DNA of 64,000 bases from Methylotenera sp. Its GTDB lineage: Bacteria > Pseudomonadota > Gammaproteobacteria > Burkholderiales > Methylophilaceae. The stretch covers positions 1-64,000 of the forward strand of contig JAUYAL010000018.1 of assembly GCA_030693535.1 (NCBI GenBank). Direction: 5' to 3'. Under the pieces are notes generated by a model that saw only the letters and a list, made by a program, of their open reading frames with translations, was not told where the DNA came from and searched no databases. A program made the position numbers and the translations under genes. Below, piece after piece: positions 26,048 to 34,340 of the stretch (position 1 is the stretch's first letter; each line of letters starts with the position of its first letter).

Positions 26048-27145
26048 TTAGCTACCAAAGCTACTGTTACGGGCACCTTCTGCAGCAAAGCGCATTTTTA
26101 ATGACAAGTCGTTGCGTGAGTCCGCATTAGTCAGTGCATTTTCTTCGTCAATCTTACCATTACTGAATAATCTGAAAAGTGACTGATCAAAAGTGACCAT
26201 ACCAATGTCATTGTTATCGCCCATTGTTTCTTTGATGTCACTTAGTTTTTGCTTCTGAATCAGTTCAGCAATGTATGGTGTATTAATCATCACTTCAGTA
26301 GCTGCCACACGTTTACTTAGTTTTCCTGGAATTAAGCGCTGAGAAACAATCGCCACTAGATTCATTGATATGCCAAGTAGCAAGCCTGCCCTAGCGTCTT
26401 CAGGAAAGAAAGAAATAACACGCTCTAGTGCCTGATTTGCATTATTGGCATGTAATGTGGCTAAACATAAATGACCTGTTTCAGCATAAGCCATCGCATT
26501 TTTCATGCCTTCCATATCGCGCACTTCACCAATTAAAATGACATCAGGTGCTTGGCGCATGGCATTTTTTAAAGCATTTTCAAATGATAAAGTATCAATA
26601 CCCACTTCTCGCTGATCAACCACCGACTTTCTATGCGGATGGATAAATTCTATCGGATCTTCAATGGTGACAATATGGCCATTGGCATTTTCGTTGCGAT
26701 AGTCAATCATAGAGGCTAGCGTCGTGGTTTTACCAGAACCAGTGGCACCAACTACTAAAATAAGACCGCGCTTACGCATAATTAAATCTCGTAATATTGC
26801 CGGTAAGCCTAGGCTATCAATAGACGGGATCTCTGTTTTTATGTGGCGTACGACCATGCCAACTTCGCCACGTTGCCTAAAAACATTAATACGGAAGCGA
26901 CCAACATCTTTTTTGCCTAGTGCAAAATTACATTCTAATGTTGCTTCAAACTCTTTAATTTGCGCTTCACTCATTAATGAATATGCGATTTCTTTAATCA
27001 TGCCAGGCACCATCACCTGCGCATTAATCGGCAGGGTTTCGCCTTCAACCTCAATATGAATGGCTGCACCCGTACTAAAAAAGAGGTCTGAACCACCTTT
27101 GTCGAGCATGAATTTTAGAATTGGACTAATGTCGATTGCTGCCAT
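26048..27145 (-). CDS. PilU-like type IV pilus ATPase (second copy)
   Basis: 365 aa PilT/PilU-family ATPase with Walker A GATGSGKTT, Walker B LIGEVRDMEGM, and His box HLCLATLHANNA. The N-terminus (MLDKGGSDLFFSTGA) and FRQRGEVGMVVRHIKTEIPSI are characteristic of PilU rather than PilT. It is clearly paralogous to the ATPase at 9232 but shorter and without the acidic tail. It acts at the inner-membrane pilus base. Upstream on the same strand lies a SPINDLY glycosyltransferase (68 bases away), so the two may be co-transcribed. Confidence 0.85.
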   Translation of the reverse strand: MAAIDISPILKFMLDKGGSDLFFSTGAAIHIEVEGETLPINAQVMVPGMIKEIAYSLMSEAQIKEFEATLECNFALGKKDVGRFRINVFRQRGEVGMVVRHIKTEIPSIDSLGLPAILRDLIMRKRGLILVVGATGSGKTTTLASMIDYRNENANGHIVTIEDPIEFIHPHRKSVVDQREVGIDTLSFENALKNAMRQAPDVILIGEVRDMEGMKNAMAYAETGHLCLATLHANNANQALERVISFFPEDARAGLLLGISMNLVAIVSQRLIPGKLSKRVAATEVMINTPYIAELIQKQKLSDIKETMGDNNDIGMVTFDQSLFRLFSNGKIDEENALTNADSRNDLSLKMRFAAEGARNSSFGS

Positions 27146-27213
27146 GTTGATATCCTGTGCGCTTTTGTAAAATACTATTAAGATGACTTTAGCACGTTAT
27201 TTTGTACTATTCT

Positions 27214-29103
27214 TTAAGCATTGTCATCAGTTTCCAATGCATCTAGATGACGCTTAAACACTGTCTGATAGATATCTTCTAAATAACGCGCAAATAGCTT
27301 AGTATCAAACAAGGTAGATGTCGCATTATTATCGAGGATTTTTTTCTTGATTGATGTCAAAGTGGCTGGGTTAGTTGCATAAAAAAAAGCTTTTTCTTCA
27401 TAATCCTGTAGCGAGTAGGTAATAAATTCAGTTAAGTTTAATGAGTTTAATAAACTACCAGCAACTCGAGCAGAAAAAGTATCGCCTACACAAGTTAATA
27501 CAGGTACTCCCATACATAAAGCATCACTACAAGTGGTGTGGGCATTATAGGGAAGCGTATCTAAAAATAAGTCTGCATGCACATGGCGTGCCAGATGGTC
27601 TGCGATAGTAATTCTTGGTGCAAAAATTAGCTTTTCTGCGCTTACCCCTTGCGCTGTTGCCTCGCGAATTAAATTATTCTTTGCCCAGCTATTGCAGTCC
27701 AGCAACCAAAGAACACTATTGGGTACTGATTTTAGTAAACGCATCCAAATTGCAAAAACATCAGGGGTGATTTTAAATGTTTGATTAAAGCAACAAAATA
27801 CAAAAGCACCTTCAGGTAAATGGCATGATAATCTTGTAGGCGCTTTGCTGACAGGCCTTTTACTGTCATTCGCTTGATAGCAATCAGGCAACAAAGCTAA
27901 TCGTTCTGCATAGTGCTGAGCACTTTCAACTGGCGTAATAAATATGTCGCTTAAAATGTAGTCAAACAGTGGTTGGTTATTATTTAAACCACCCATTGTT
28001 CCAGGGAAGCCTAGCCAGTTAATATTGATCGGTGCAGGTCGTAGCGCGACGATGCCACTGCGACTTGTTTGAGTAAAACCTGTTAAATCCACTAATATAT
28101 CAATGTCGCAAGCATATATCTTTTTTGCAGTTTCAATCTCAGATAAATTTCGTACATCATAAAATTGATCAAAGGCTTTTTCTAGGCGGGCTCTAGCACT
28201 GGTTTTATCATTAACACCATAAGAGAAAGCAATGATGTCGAATCGTGAGCGGTCGTGCAGTTCTATCATCTCACTCACTAAAAAGGCCAGAGGATGCAAT
28301 CTAAAATCTGCCGATAGATAAGCAATTTTAATTTTTTTGGTAGCTTTAGGTTTTGTTGATGTTTCGTACTTAAAATCAAGCGACTTGCCATGAGCAATGA
28401 GTGCTGCGTATCGATTGTTTACCCAATTATTGGCACATATTTTTTGTTCAGCGCTAGTAGTGGTGGGCATTGCTAAAAAAGCGAATGGTGATACTTGTGC
28501 TACTGGAACAGTCTTTACCCAATCGCGAATTTCGGCAATGTCGGACTCTAAGCCCTGCCAGTCGCATACATGCTGCTTTTGATGCACCAAGTGCACCTTG
28601 GCATGGTAAAGTTTAGGGTTTAGGTTTAGCGCCTTTTGGTAGCTTGTAATCGCTAAATCTAGCTGACCCAATTCGCGTTGCACATTGCCTAAATTGTTAT
28701 AAGCGTCCGCGTCAGCAGGGGTTAATTGTATGGTTTTTTGAAATTGAATTGCCGCTTCTTTCGCTTTACCAAGCTCGCGTTGCGCGTTGCCCAAGTTATA
28801 TAAATATGCCGCATTGGCTGGTTGATACTCAAGTGCCTCCATAAAGCAAGCTTCTGCCATGGCATAACGGCCCTGTGCGTGCGATTCGTTACCAAGGGCT
28901 TGCAAGGCATAGCATAAGGCATTACGAACGTCTAAATTGGTTTTGAGTATGCGTAACAAACGCCTGAAATATCCCGCAGCTTCTTCATAGCGATGCAGTT
29001 CCACACATAAATTTCCACAATTAATTTGCGCATCTAAATCCTTAGGATTATGTAGCAGGGCTTGCTGGTAATGTTTAAGCGCGTTATCGTTTGAAGTTTG
29101 CAT
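27214..29103 (-). CDS. TPR / O-GlcNAc transferase (SPINDLY-type) protein
   Basis: 629 aa. Five to six N-terminal tetratricopeptide repeats (about 1-175, e.g. AYNNLGNVQRELGQLDLAI) are followed by a GT41 catalytic region. The family landmarks are visible: YLSADFRLHPLAFL with the conserved His, FCCFNQTFKITP with the UDP-contacting Lys, and LDTLPYNAHTTCSDAL with the His-Thr-Thr loop. GT41 enzymes move GlcNAc or fucose to Ser/Thr of proteins in the cytoplasm. The target is unknown; pilin or flagellin modification is plausible because of the adjacent pilus ATPase, but this is inference. Confidence 0.85.
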   Translation of the reverse strand: MQTSNDNALKHYQQALLHNPKDLDAQINCGNLCVELHRYEEAAGYFRRLLRILKTNLDVRNALCYALQALGNESHAQGRYAMAEACFMEALEYQPANAAYLYNLGNAQRELGKAKEAAIQFQKTIQLTPADADAYNNLGNVQRELGQLDLAITSYQKALNLNPKLYHAKVHLVHQKQHVCDWQGLESDIAEIRDWVKTVPVAQVSPFAFLAMPTTTSAEQKICANNWVNNRYAALIAHGKSLDFKYETSTKPKATKKIKIAYLSADFRLHPLAFLVSEMIELHDRSRFDIIAFSYGVNDKTSARARLEKAFDQFYDVRNLSEIETAKKIYACDIDILVDLTGFTQTSRSGIVALRPAPININWLGFPGTMGGLNNNQPLFDYILSDIFITPVESAQHYAERLALLPDCYQANDSKRPVSKAPTRLSCHLPEGAFVFCCFNQTFKITPDVFAIWMRLLKSVPNSVLWLLDCNSWAKNNLIREATAQGVSAEKLIFAPRITIADHLARHVHADLFLDTLPYNAHTTCSDALCMGVPVLTCVGDTFSARVAGSLLNSLNLTEFITYSLQDYEEKAFFYATNPATLTSIKKKILDNNATSTLFDTKLFARYLEDIYQTVFKRHLDALETDDNA

Positions 29104-29191
29104 ACGGCAATTTTAATTGAAAACAGCAGAACTTGACGAATAAACTAAAAACTTCGCTATTTTTAGCTAAGCTCAGAATGACGGGACGGAG

Positions 29192-30385
29192 TTAAATCTG
29201 CCTAGCTAAACGCTTTAAACCAAGCTTGCGTAGAGCAAAGCGGTTGGGGTTCATTAAGGCAGCAAATTCACTATTCATGGTGATTGGTTCGTTGCATATC
29301 AGTTGCGCTAACAGCTCTGCGCAGAATGGCGCGCTGGTGAAGCCGCGGCTGCCATGGGCCACGTTGATATAAAGCCCGTTAATGTAAGGTAAGGTTTCTG
29401 GTGTTGCGTTGGGGCGGGGCGGTTTGGCATTTAGCATCGCGTTATCTAGCAACTTGCCTACCAACGGAAAGTAATCAAAGGAGGTGCATCTGAATGAAAC
29501 TCGACCACCTTTGATATTGTTTTTAAGATTTTCGTGCAAAGGTAATGAAAAGCTTTTCAATTTAAATAAATTGGCTTGGTGGTCTTCTTCATCGATTGCG
29601 TCACCCATATTGTCTGTTGAGAAAGTGGCACCTAAGCAATGTTGGTTGTTGCTTGCAGGGCTTAAATAGCCATCACTACAGATAATAGACTTTATTTTAT
29701 TGCTCTCATCGGTGGCTTCAAGAATGCTGACTTGACCACGTACCGCTTGTGTTTTTAAGTATAAATTAATGCCTAAGTTTTGTGCTTCATTGGCATTTGC
29801 AATAATCACAATATCAGCTTTTTCTATTAAATTACCATTAGAATATATTTCAAATAAATCATTATTTTTCAATATATTATTTACATTACTTAATGTATTA
29901 ACTGAGATATTTTTATGCTCGGTTAAACGTTTGCAAAGTTGATTAGGATTTACCCATGCAGCATCTGGAAAATATAGTGCATCATGTGAAAGCGCTATGC
30001 CAGCAAGCTCGCTCGCTTCATCAGAATTAACATATTTTATGATGTTTCCTTCATGTTTTAGTGTTGCAACTTTTTGTATGCGCTCTGATTCTCGCGGGTT
30101 AAACCCTAGTTGTAACATGCCGCAAATGTTGTTGTCTGCAGGGTTTAAATTGAGCGATTTGTAAAAATTTAAGCTATATAAATAACTCTCTAGGGCAAAT
30201 TGACTGGCATCATCATCGCCACTAATGCGTGGGTAAAGCATGGCTTGTGGGTTGCCTGAGGCTTCACTGGCAATGGCTTCGTTACGTTCAAATAAAGTCA
30301 CTTGAATACCGCGTTGAGCTAATGCGTAAGCCGTGCTGCAGCCTGCTATGCCGCCCCCAATTAAAATGGCGGTTTTAGGCGTCAT
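29192..30385 (-). CDS. mnmC: MnmC oxidoreductase half (FAD-dependent)
   Basis: About 397 aa from the second ATG (30383-30385), which has AGGTA at good spacing; the ATG two codons upstream is too close to it. A Rossmann FAD motif, AILIGGGIAGCSTAYALA, opens the protein and a DAO-type fold continues to GSRGFTSAPFCAELLA. It matches the C-terminal half of E. coli MnmC, which removes the carboxymethyl group from cmnm5(s2)U34 of tRNA to give nm5(s2)U. In E. coli it is fused to the methyltransferase; here the two are separate genes overlapping by about 11 bases. Confidence 0.88.
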   Translation of the reverse strand: MTPKTAILIGGGIAGCSTAYALAQRGIQVTLFERNEAIASEASGNPQAMLYPRISGDDDASQFALESYLYSLNFYKSLNLNPADNNICGMLQLGFNPRESERIQKVATLKHEGNIIKYVNSDEASELAGIALSHDALYFPDAAWVNPNQLCKRLTEHKNISVNTLSNVNNILKNNDLFEIYSNGNLIEKADIVIIANANEAQNLGINLYLKTQAVRGQVSILEATDESNKIKSIICSDGYLSPASNNQHCLGATFSTDNMGDAIDEEDHQANLFKLKSFSLPLHENLKNNIKGGRVSFRCTSFDYFPLVGKLLDNAMLNAKPPRPNATPETLPYINGLYINVAHGSRGFTSAPFCAELLAQLICNEPITMNSEFAALMNPNRFALRKLGLKRLARQI

Positions 30386-31118
30386 TTGCATTACCTAAAA
30401 ATCGCCCACGTAACATTTCCCGTTTTTTACCAAAGCCTGTTTGTTTGTTGATTTTAAAACCTGCCGTTATGAGGTCGCGTCTAACCGTAGCAGCACTAGT
30501 GAACGTGGCTAAGGTAGTTGCTGTGTTTGATAGCAACGCCATTTGCACAAATAACTCGGGGCGCCACATTTCAGAATTTTTACTAGGAGAAAATCCATCT
30601 AAAAACCAAGCGTCAATAAATGCCTCATTCTTGTTTTTTGGATTTGTGGCTAATTTAGCCAAACACATTGTCGCATCACCAATAAGCAAGCTTAAACGCA
30701 CTCGATTGTTATATAAACTAAGGGGAGTTTCGTCAATTAATAAATTTTCGTAATTGGCTAATAATGGCTCAGCTAATTCTTTTAACTCAGGCCAGCAATC
30801 TAGTGCTCGAGTTAAATCATTAAGACTAAGCGGATATTTCTCCACACTGATGAAGTGTAAAGTAGCATGTTCAGGCGCAGTGGACAGCCATAGTTGACTA
30901 GCACATAAAAAATTTAAACCAGTACCAAAGCCTGTTTCGGCGATGGTAAACAGGCAATTATTGGTTTTTTGCCAGCGACTTGATAAATCATTGCCTAGTA
31001 AAAATACATACTCAGTTTCAAGTAAGCCATTGTCGCTTGAAAAGTAAACATCTTGAAAATTACTGGCAAAAGGTTGTTCGTCTCGCCATTCAACAACTGC
31101 ATTATTGATGGGTTGCAT
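30375..31118 (-). CDS. mnmD: MnmD: tRNA mnm5s2U methyltransferase
   Basis: 247 aa from the ATG at 31116-31118; a TTG nine bases upstream opens the frame. It matches the N-terminal half of MnmC: DVYFSSDNGLLETEYVF at the start, SAM site ETGFGTGLNFL, DAWFLDGFSPSKNSEMW, and TFTSAATVRRDL then GFGKKREML. It methylates nm5(s2)U34 to mnm5(s2)U34 in the tRNA wobble position. It overlaps both the DUF386 gene upstream and the oxidase gene downstream, so the three are translationally coupled. Confidence 0.88.
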   Translation of the reverse strand: MQPINNAVVEWRDEQPFASNFQDVYFSSDNGLLETEYVFLLGNDLSSRWQKTNNCLFTIAETGFGTGLNFLCASQLWLSTAPEHATLHFISVEKYPLSLNDLTRALDCWPELKELAEPLLANYENLLIDETPLSLYNNRVRLSLLIGDATMCLAKLATNPKNKNEAFIDAWFLDGFSPSKNSEMWRPELFVQMALLSNTATTLATFTSAATVRRDLITAGFKINKQTGFGKKREMLRGRFLGNANDA

Positions 31119-31563
31119 CGACAGCAACCTTAAACACTATTTTATGAATGGCTTGTGCGGCAACTAAAGGTGCGTGAGCATCTTCAGGAAAAAAGATACA
31201 ATATGATCCCGAAGGAGTGGCAATCCAAGAAGCAGGGGAGTCATAGTAAAATTGAATATCTGCCGATTCGCTATATTCGCTCACTGGCTTATGGCAGTCT
31301 GCAAGCGGCTTCCATCCCATTTCGTCTACACCTGATAACACTAACTGAATATCGATATATTTTCGATGGCATTCCAGTTGCGCCTCATCGCGTGTGCGCC
31401 CATCTACACGTGCGACAATAGCAAATACATCATCGCCAACAATATGATGCCGTCCATTGGCGAGCGCATGCAAATCAGTATTGCGCATGAAGTCAAACAC
31501 TCGAGTGAATAAAGGGTGTATTGCTGCGTATCGATCTGCGTTTGCGATAGTATCTAGAATCAT
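31102..31563 (-). CDS. YhcH/YjgK/YiaL (DUF386) family protein
   Basis: 153 aa from the ATG at 31561-31563, which has an AAGGGA Shine-Dalgarno; the longer frame overlaps ycaO and is unlikely. It is a beta-sandwich cupin-like family, with features RHHIVGDDVFAIV and the metal-binding-type stretch ECHRKYIDIQLVLSGVDEMGW, and FFPEDAHAPLVA. E. coli relatives affect sugar or biofilm traits; the catalytic role is unsure. It lies between ycaO and mnmD in one transcription unit, overlapping mnmD by 17 bases. Confidence 0.82.
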   Translation of the reverse strand: MILDTIANADRYAAIHPLFTRVFDFMRNTDLHALANGRHHIVGDDVFAIVARVDGRTRDEAQLECHRKYIDIQLVLSGVDEMGWKPLADCHKPVSEYSESADIQFYYDSPASWIATPSGSYCIFFPEDAHAPLVAAQAIHKIVFKVAVDATHQ

Positions 31564-31573
31564 AAAAAATCCC

Positions 31574-33355
31574 TTAGCGCTTCCAAACTTTTCCATAGGC
31601 AGCCAGCAATTGTTGATGCATTTTGCTGCCTTCCATATTTGCGCCTAGGTTACCTAAGCCAAAAAATTGCTCTTCACGATTAACAAGGCGTTTTGCTTGG
31701 CTTAATGTTTCTTGGCCGTACATAAGTTGCAGATTGTCTTCAAATAAGGCCAGATTGCTACTTTTTGATCCATCAGTGGCTAACTCATCCTCAATTTGCA
31801 CTAAATTTGCAATGCAGCGGTAAACTTTTGCACGCGCTGGCGGAAGTTCATTGAATTGTGCAATCCAAGCACAGCCGTCTAATATGTCGTTGGTGCTGTT
31901 GCAAGCCAGCGCAGCAAGTGTTTTAAGTTCGCCGGCGCGCAGATCTACCCAAGTGGAACCAGCATCAGCACATAGGCCTATGAGTGTGGTGACAGGTAAT
32001 TCATCTGCTAAATCTAAATCAAGCAGTATTTCTAGTAATTCAGCGGATTCTTTCTTTTTTAAATCTTGTAAGCGTAAGGCAAAAGGGCGCACCAAATTAC
32101 CTACGGTGTTGTTTTCCCATTCTAATTCTTCTACCGGGTAGATTTCACTCATGCCTGGTACGAAAATGCGGCAGGCGTAAACGCCTAGGTGGGTAAAGTC
32201 AGCAATGTACATATCATGCCCGCTATTGTGAATGGTATTTACACACCAGTCGTAGTCTTCTTGCGTGGTTGTGCCAAAGTTCCAATCTACAAATTCATAA
32301 TCTGGCGTGCTGCGTAAAAAATTCCAGCTAATCACACCGCTAGAATCTACAAAATGGATTTCTAAATTTTGTGAGTCAGCAATCTCCTCCATATCAAAAC
32401 CTGGCGCGACGAAGCCTTTTAAGCTGCCTAGGGCGCGGCCTTGAAGCAATTCAGTCAGTGCCCGTTCTAACGCAACTTCAAAGCGTGGGTGTGCGCCAAA
32501 ACTAGCAAAGCAACCTTGGTCTTCAGGATGTAAAAGCGTAACGTTCATCACCGGATATTGACCACCTAAAGAGGCGTCTTTTACTAAAATGCCGTAGCCT
32601 GCATCGCGCAAGCCTTTAATGCCTGCAGCAATGCTTGGATAACGATTAATCACAGATTCTGGTACGTCTGGCAAACAAATGCCTTCACGGATAATTTTGT
32701 ATTTGATGTCACGTTCAAAAATCTCAGCAAGCGCCTGTGTGCGTGCTTCCATCAAGGTGTTGCCCGCACTCATGCCATTACTGACATACAAATTTCCGAT
32801 GAGATTAACAGGGAATAAAACGATTTTTCCATCACGTAAACGTGTGTACGGAATCGCGCAAATGCCGCGCTCTTTATTGCCTGAATTCAAATCAATCAAC
32901 TGACTGGCAACAGTCGTACCTTCTGGGTTGTAAAATTTTTGTAAATCTGGTGTTAATAACTCTTTAGGCCACTTGTCATTCTTGACCTTAAACCATTGCT
33001 CATTCGGGTAATGTACAAACTCTTTATAGGCGATAGTTTCACCTAAGTAAAAATGTGTCCAAAAATAGTTGGTACTCAAGCGCTCAAAATACTCGCCAAG
33101 CGCGCTAGCGCGAGCAGCAAGCTGCGATGCGCCTTTACCATTGGTAAATAATCGTGTGCAGTCTTTATCGATAACATGTACTGACCAAATACCCTCGATT
33201 TCATTTAACCAAGATTTTTCTTCTACATGAATACCTAGCGCTATTAATTTTCCCTGCAAGGTGCTAATTGATGATTCAAGAGATGCATCTTTGCTGGGAA
33301 TAAAGGTATCTTTTATTCCTGTTTTAGGTGAAATAAAGGTTTCAGTAGTGTTCAT
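31574..33355 (-). CDS. ycaO: YcaO: RimO beta-methylthiolation accessory protein
   Basis: 593 aa, close to E. coli YcaO (586 aa). The YcaO ATP-binding domain is recognisable by FTNGKGASQLAARASALGEYFERLSTNYFW, AGNTLMEARTQALAEIFER and SFGAHPRFEVALERALTELLQGR (these are read as segments; each is a distinct block). A helical C-terminal part follows. In E. coli YcaO helps RimO methylthiolate Asp88 of ribosomal protein S12. rimO itself is not in the window. It is the first gene of a unit with DUF386, mnmD and mnmC, grouping translation-related modifications. Confidence 0.9.
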   Translation of the reverse strand: MNTTETFISPKTGIKDTFIPSKDASLESSISTLQGKLIALGIHVEEKSWLNEIEGIWSVHVIDKDCTRLFTNGKGASQLAARASALGEYFERLSTNYFWTHFYLGETIAYKEFVHYPNEQWFKVKNDKWPKELLTPDLQKFYNPEGTTVASQLIDLNSGNKERGICAIPYTRLRDGKIVLFPVNLIGNLYVSNGMSAGNTLMEARTQALAEIFERDIKYKIIREGICLPDVPESVINRYPSIAAGIKGLRDAGYGILVKDASLGGQYPVMNVTLLHPEDQGCFASFGAHPRFEVALERALTELLQGRALGSLKGFVAPGFDMEEIADSQNLEIHFVDSSGVISWNFLRSTPDYEFVDWNFGTTTQEDYDWCVNTIHNSGHDMYIADFTHLGVYACRIFVPGMSEIYPVEELEWENNTVGNLVRPFALRLQDLKKKESAELLEILLDLDLADELPVTTLIGLCADAGSTWVDLRAGELKTLAALACNSTNDILDGCAWIAQFNELPPARAKVYRCIANLVQIEDELATDGSKSSNLALFEDNLQLMYGQETLSQAKRLVNREEQFFGLGNLGANMEGSKMHQQLLAAYGKVWKR

Positions 33356-33548
33356 GATTGATACTTTAAGAGAAAGAATGACAGAATATCATGCTGTGTT
33401 AATAATGTGAAAAGTGGGAGCTTGTATAGCCGCCAATTTGCCAGAGCGATTAAGAAAATTATTAATGCGAATAACAAGATGAGTAGATGCTTGCATATTT
33501 CTGGATTTGTATTTTGTGAAATTTGGCCAAATGCTCAATAAAAGCAGA

Positions 33549-34154
33549 TTATTGATTCTTTTTGCCAGAGGTGTCTTTCGACAATGCTCGGCGATATTCC
33601 TCAAGCTTTGCTTCGTAGTTTTCCGCTTCTCCGTATTCTAAAAAGCGTGCGTACCTATTATGCGTACCTAATATTTTTCGCGCATGTTTGATTGGGCAAA
33701 AATATTGCTCAGTCCTTGCAATAATTTCACTAACATAGGAAATCATGCCACTGCCATATGCACAGTATGTACAATGAAATTTCTCAATAAAATTCAGGTA
33801 ATTGAGCTGTTGTCTGTCAAATATAATGTAGTCGGCACGCCGTACTTTCTTGATGCCGTAAATTGGAAAGCAGGTGAGCTGGTAGAAACTGACGAAAAGG
33901 TCAGTAATAAGTAATGGAATAATCATCGAGTAAATAATCGGACCAGTAATCAAGTTCTGCGGGCGATCAGTTACCAACCAACGAAAGAAGTTTCGCTTAA
34001 GTCTTCGATGAGTTTCTTTGACGGATTGTTCGAATTCGACACGCTTGCCCTTTATCTGGAAAAATATATTATTCTGTTGCTCGTTGAGCGCCTCACGCAG
34101 GTCATCTTCTAGTGTGGTGATCTGGTCAAGTAGTTGCTGAATACGGTCGTTCAT
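33549..34154 (-). CDS. Hypothetical membrane protein with CxxC motif
   Basis: 201 aa from the ATG at 34152-34154; I do not recognise the family. It has an N-terminal coiled-coil-like acidic helix (about 1-45), one or two membrane segments (LITGPIIYSMIIPLLITDLF, about 72-95), then a cysteine motif FHCTYCAYGSG with a third Cys in FCPIKHARK, and a charged C-terminal helix. The three or four cysteines suggest metal or heme binding, not shown. It stands alone between ycaO and a divergent PQQ enzyme. The 190 bases between it and ycaO hold no gene I can support. Confidence 0.65.
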   Translation of the reverse strand: MNDRIQQLLDQITTLEDDLREALNEQQNNIFFQIKGKRVEFEQSVKETHRRLKRNFFRWLVTDRPQNLITGPIIYSMIIPLLITDLFVSFYQLTCFPIYGIKKVRRADYIIFDRQQLNYLNFIEKFHCTYCAYGSGMISYVSEIIARTEQYFCPIKHARKILGTHNRYARFLEYGEAENYEAKLEEYRRALSKDTSGKKNQ

Positions 34155-34340
34155 TAAGTACTCCAATTTTGATGATACTTACATCAGTATAACTGCAACT
34201 ATCATCTACTGACTTAACAAGATTGATAGCCATGATCAAAATGTAACTTCGTTAAAAACTGGCAAAAAGTATACGAATCTGTATACTTTAATTATGAAGC
34301 TTTAAAGATATTCATTCTTTAATAAGAAATAGGAAATGTG

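Noticed and set aside
33389..33604. 71-codon frame overlapping the membrane protein gene
   Set aside because: No ribosome site or family similarity and mostly within another gene.
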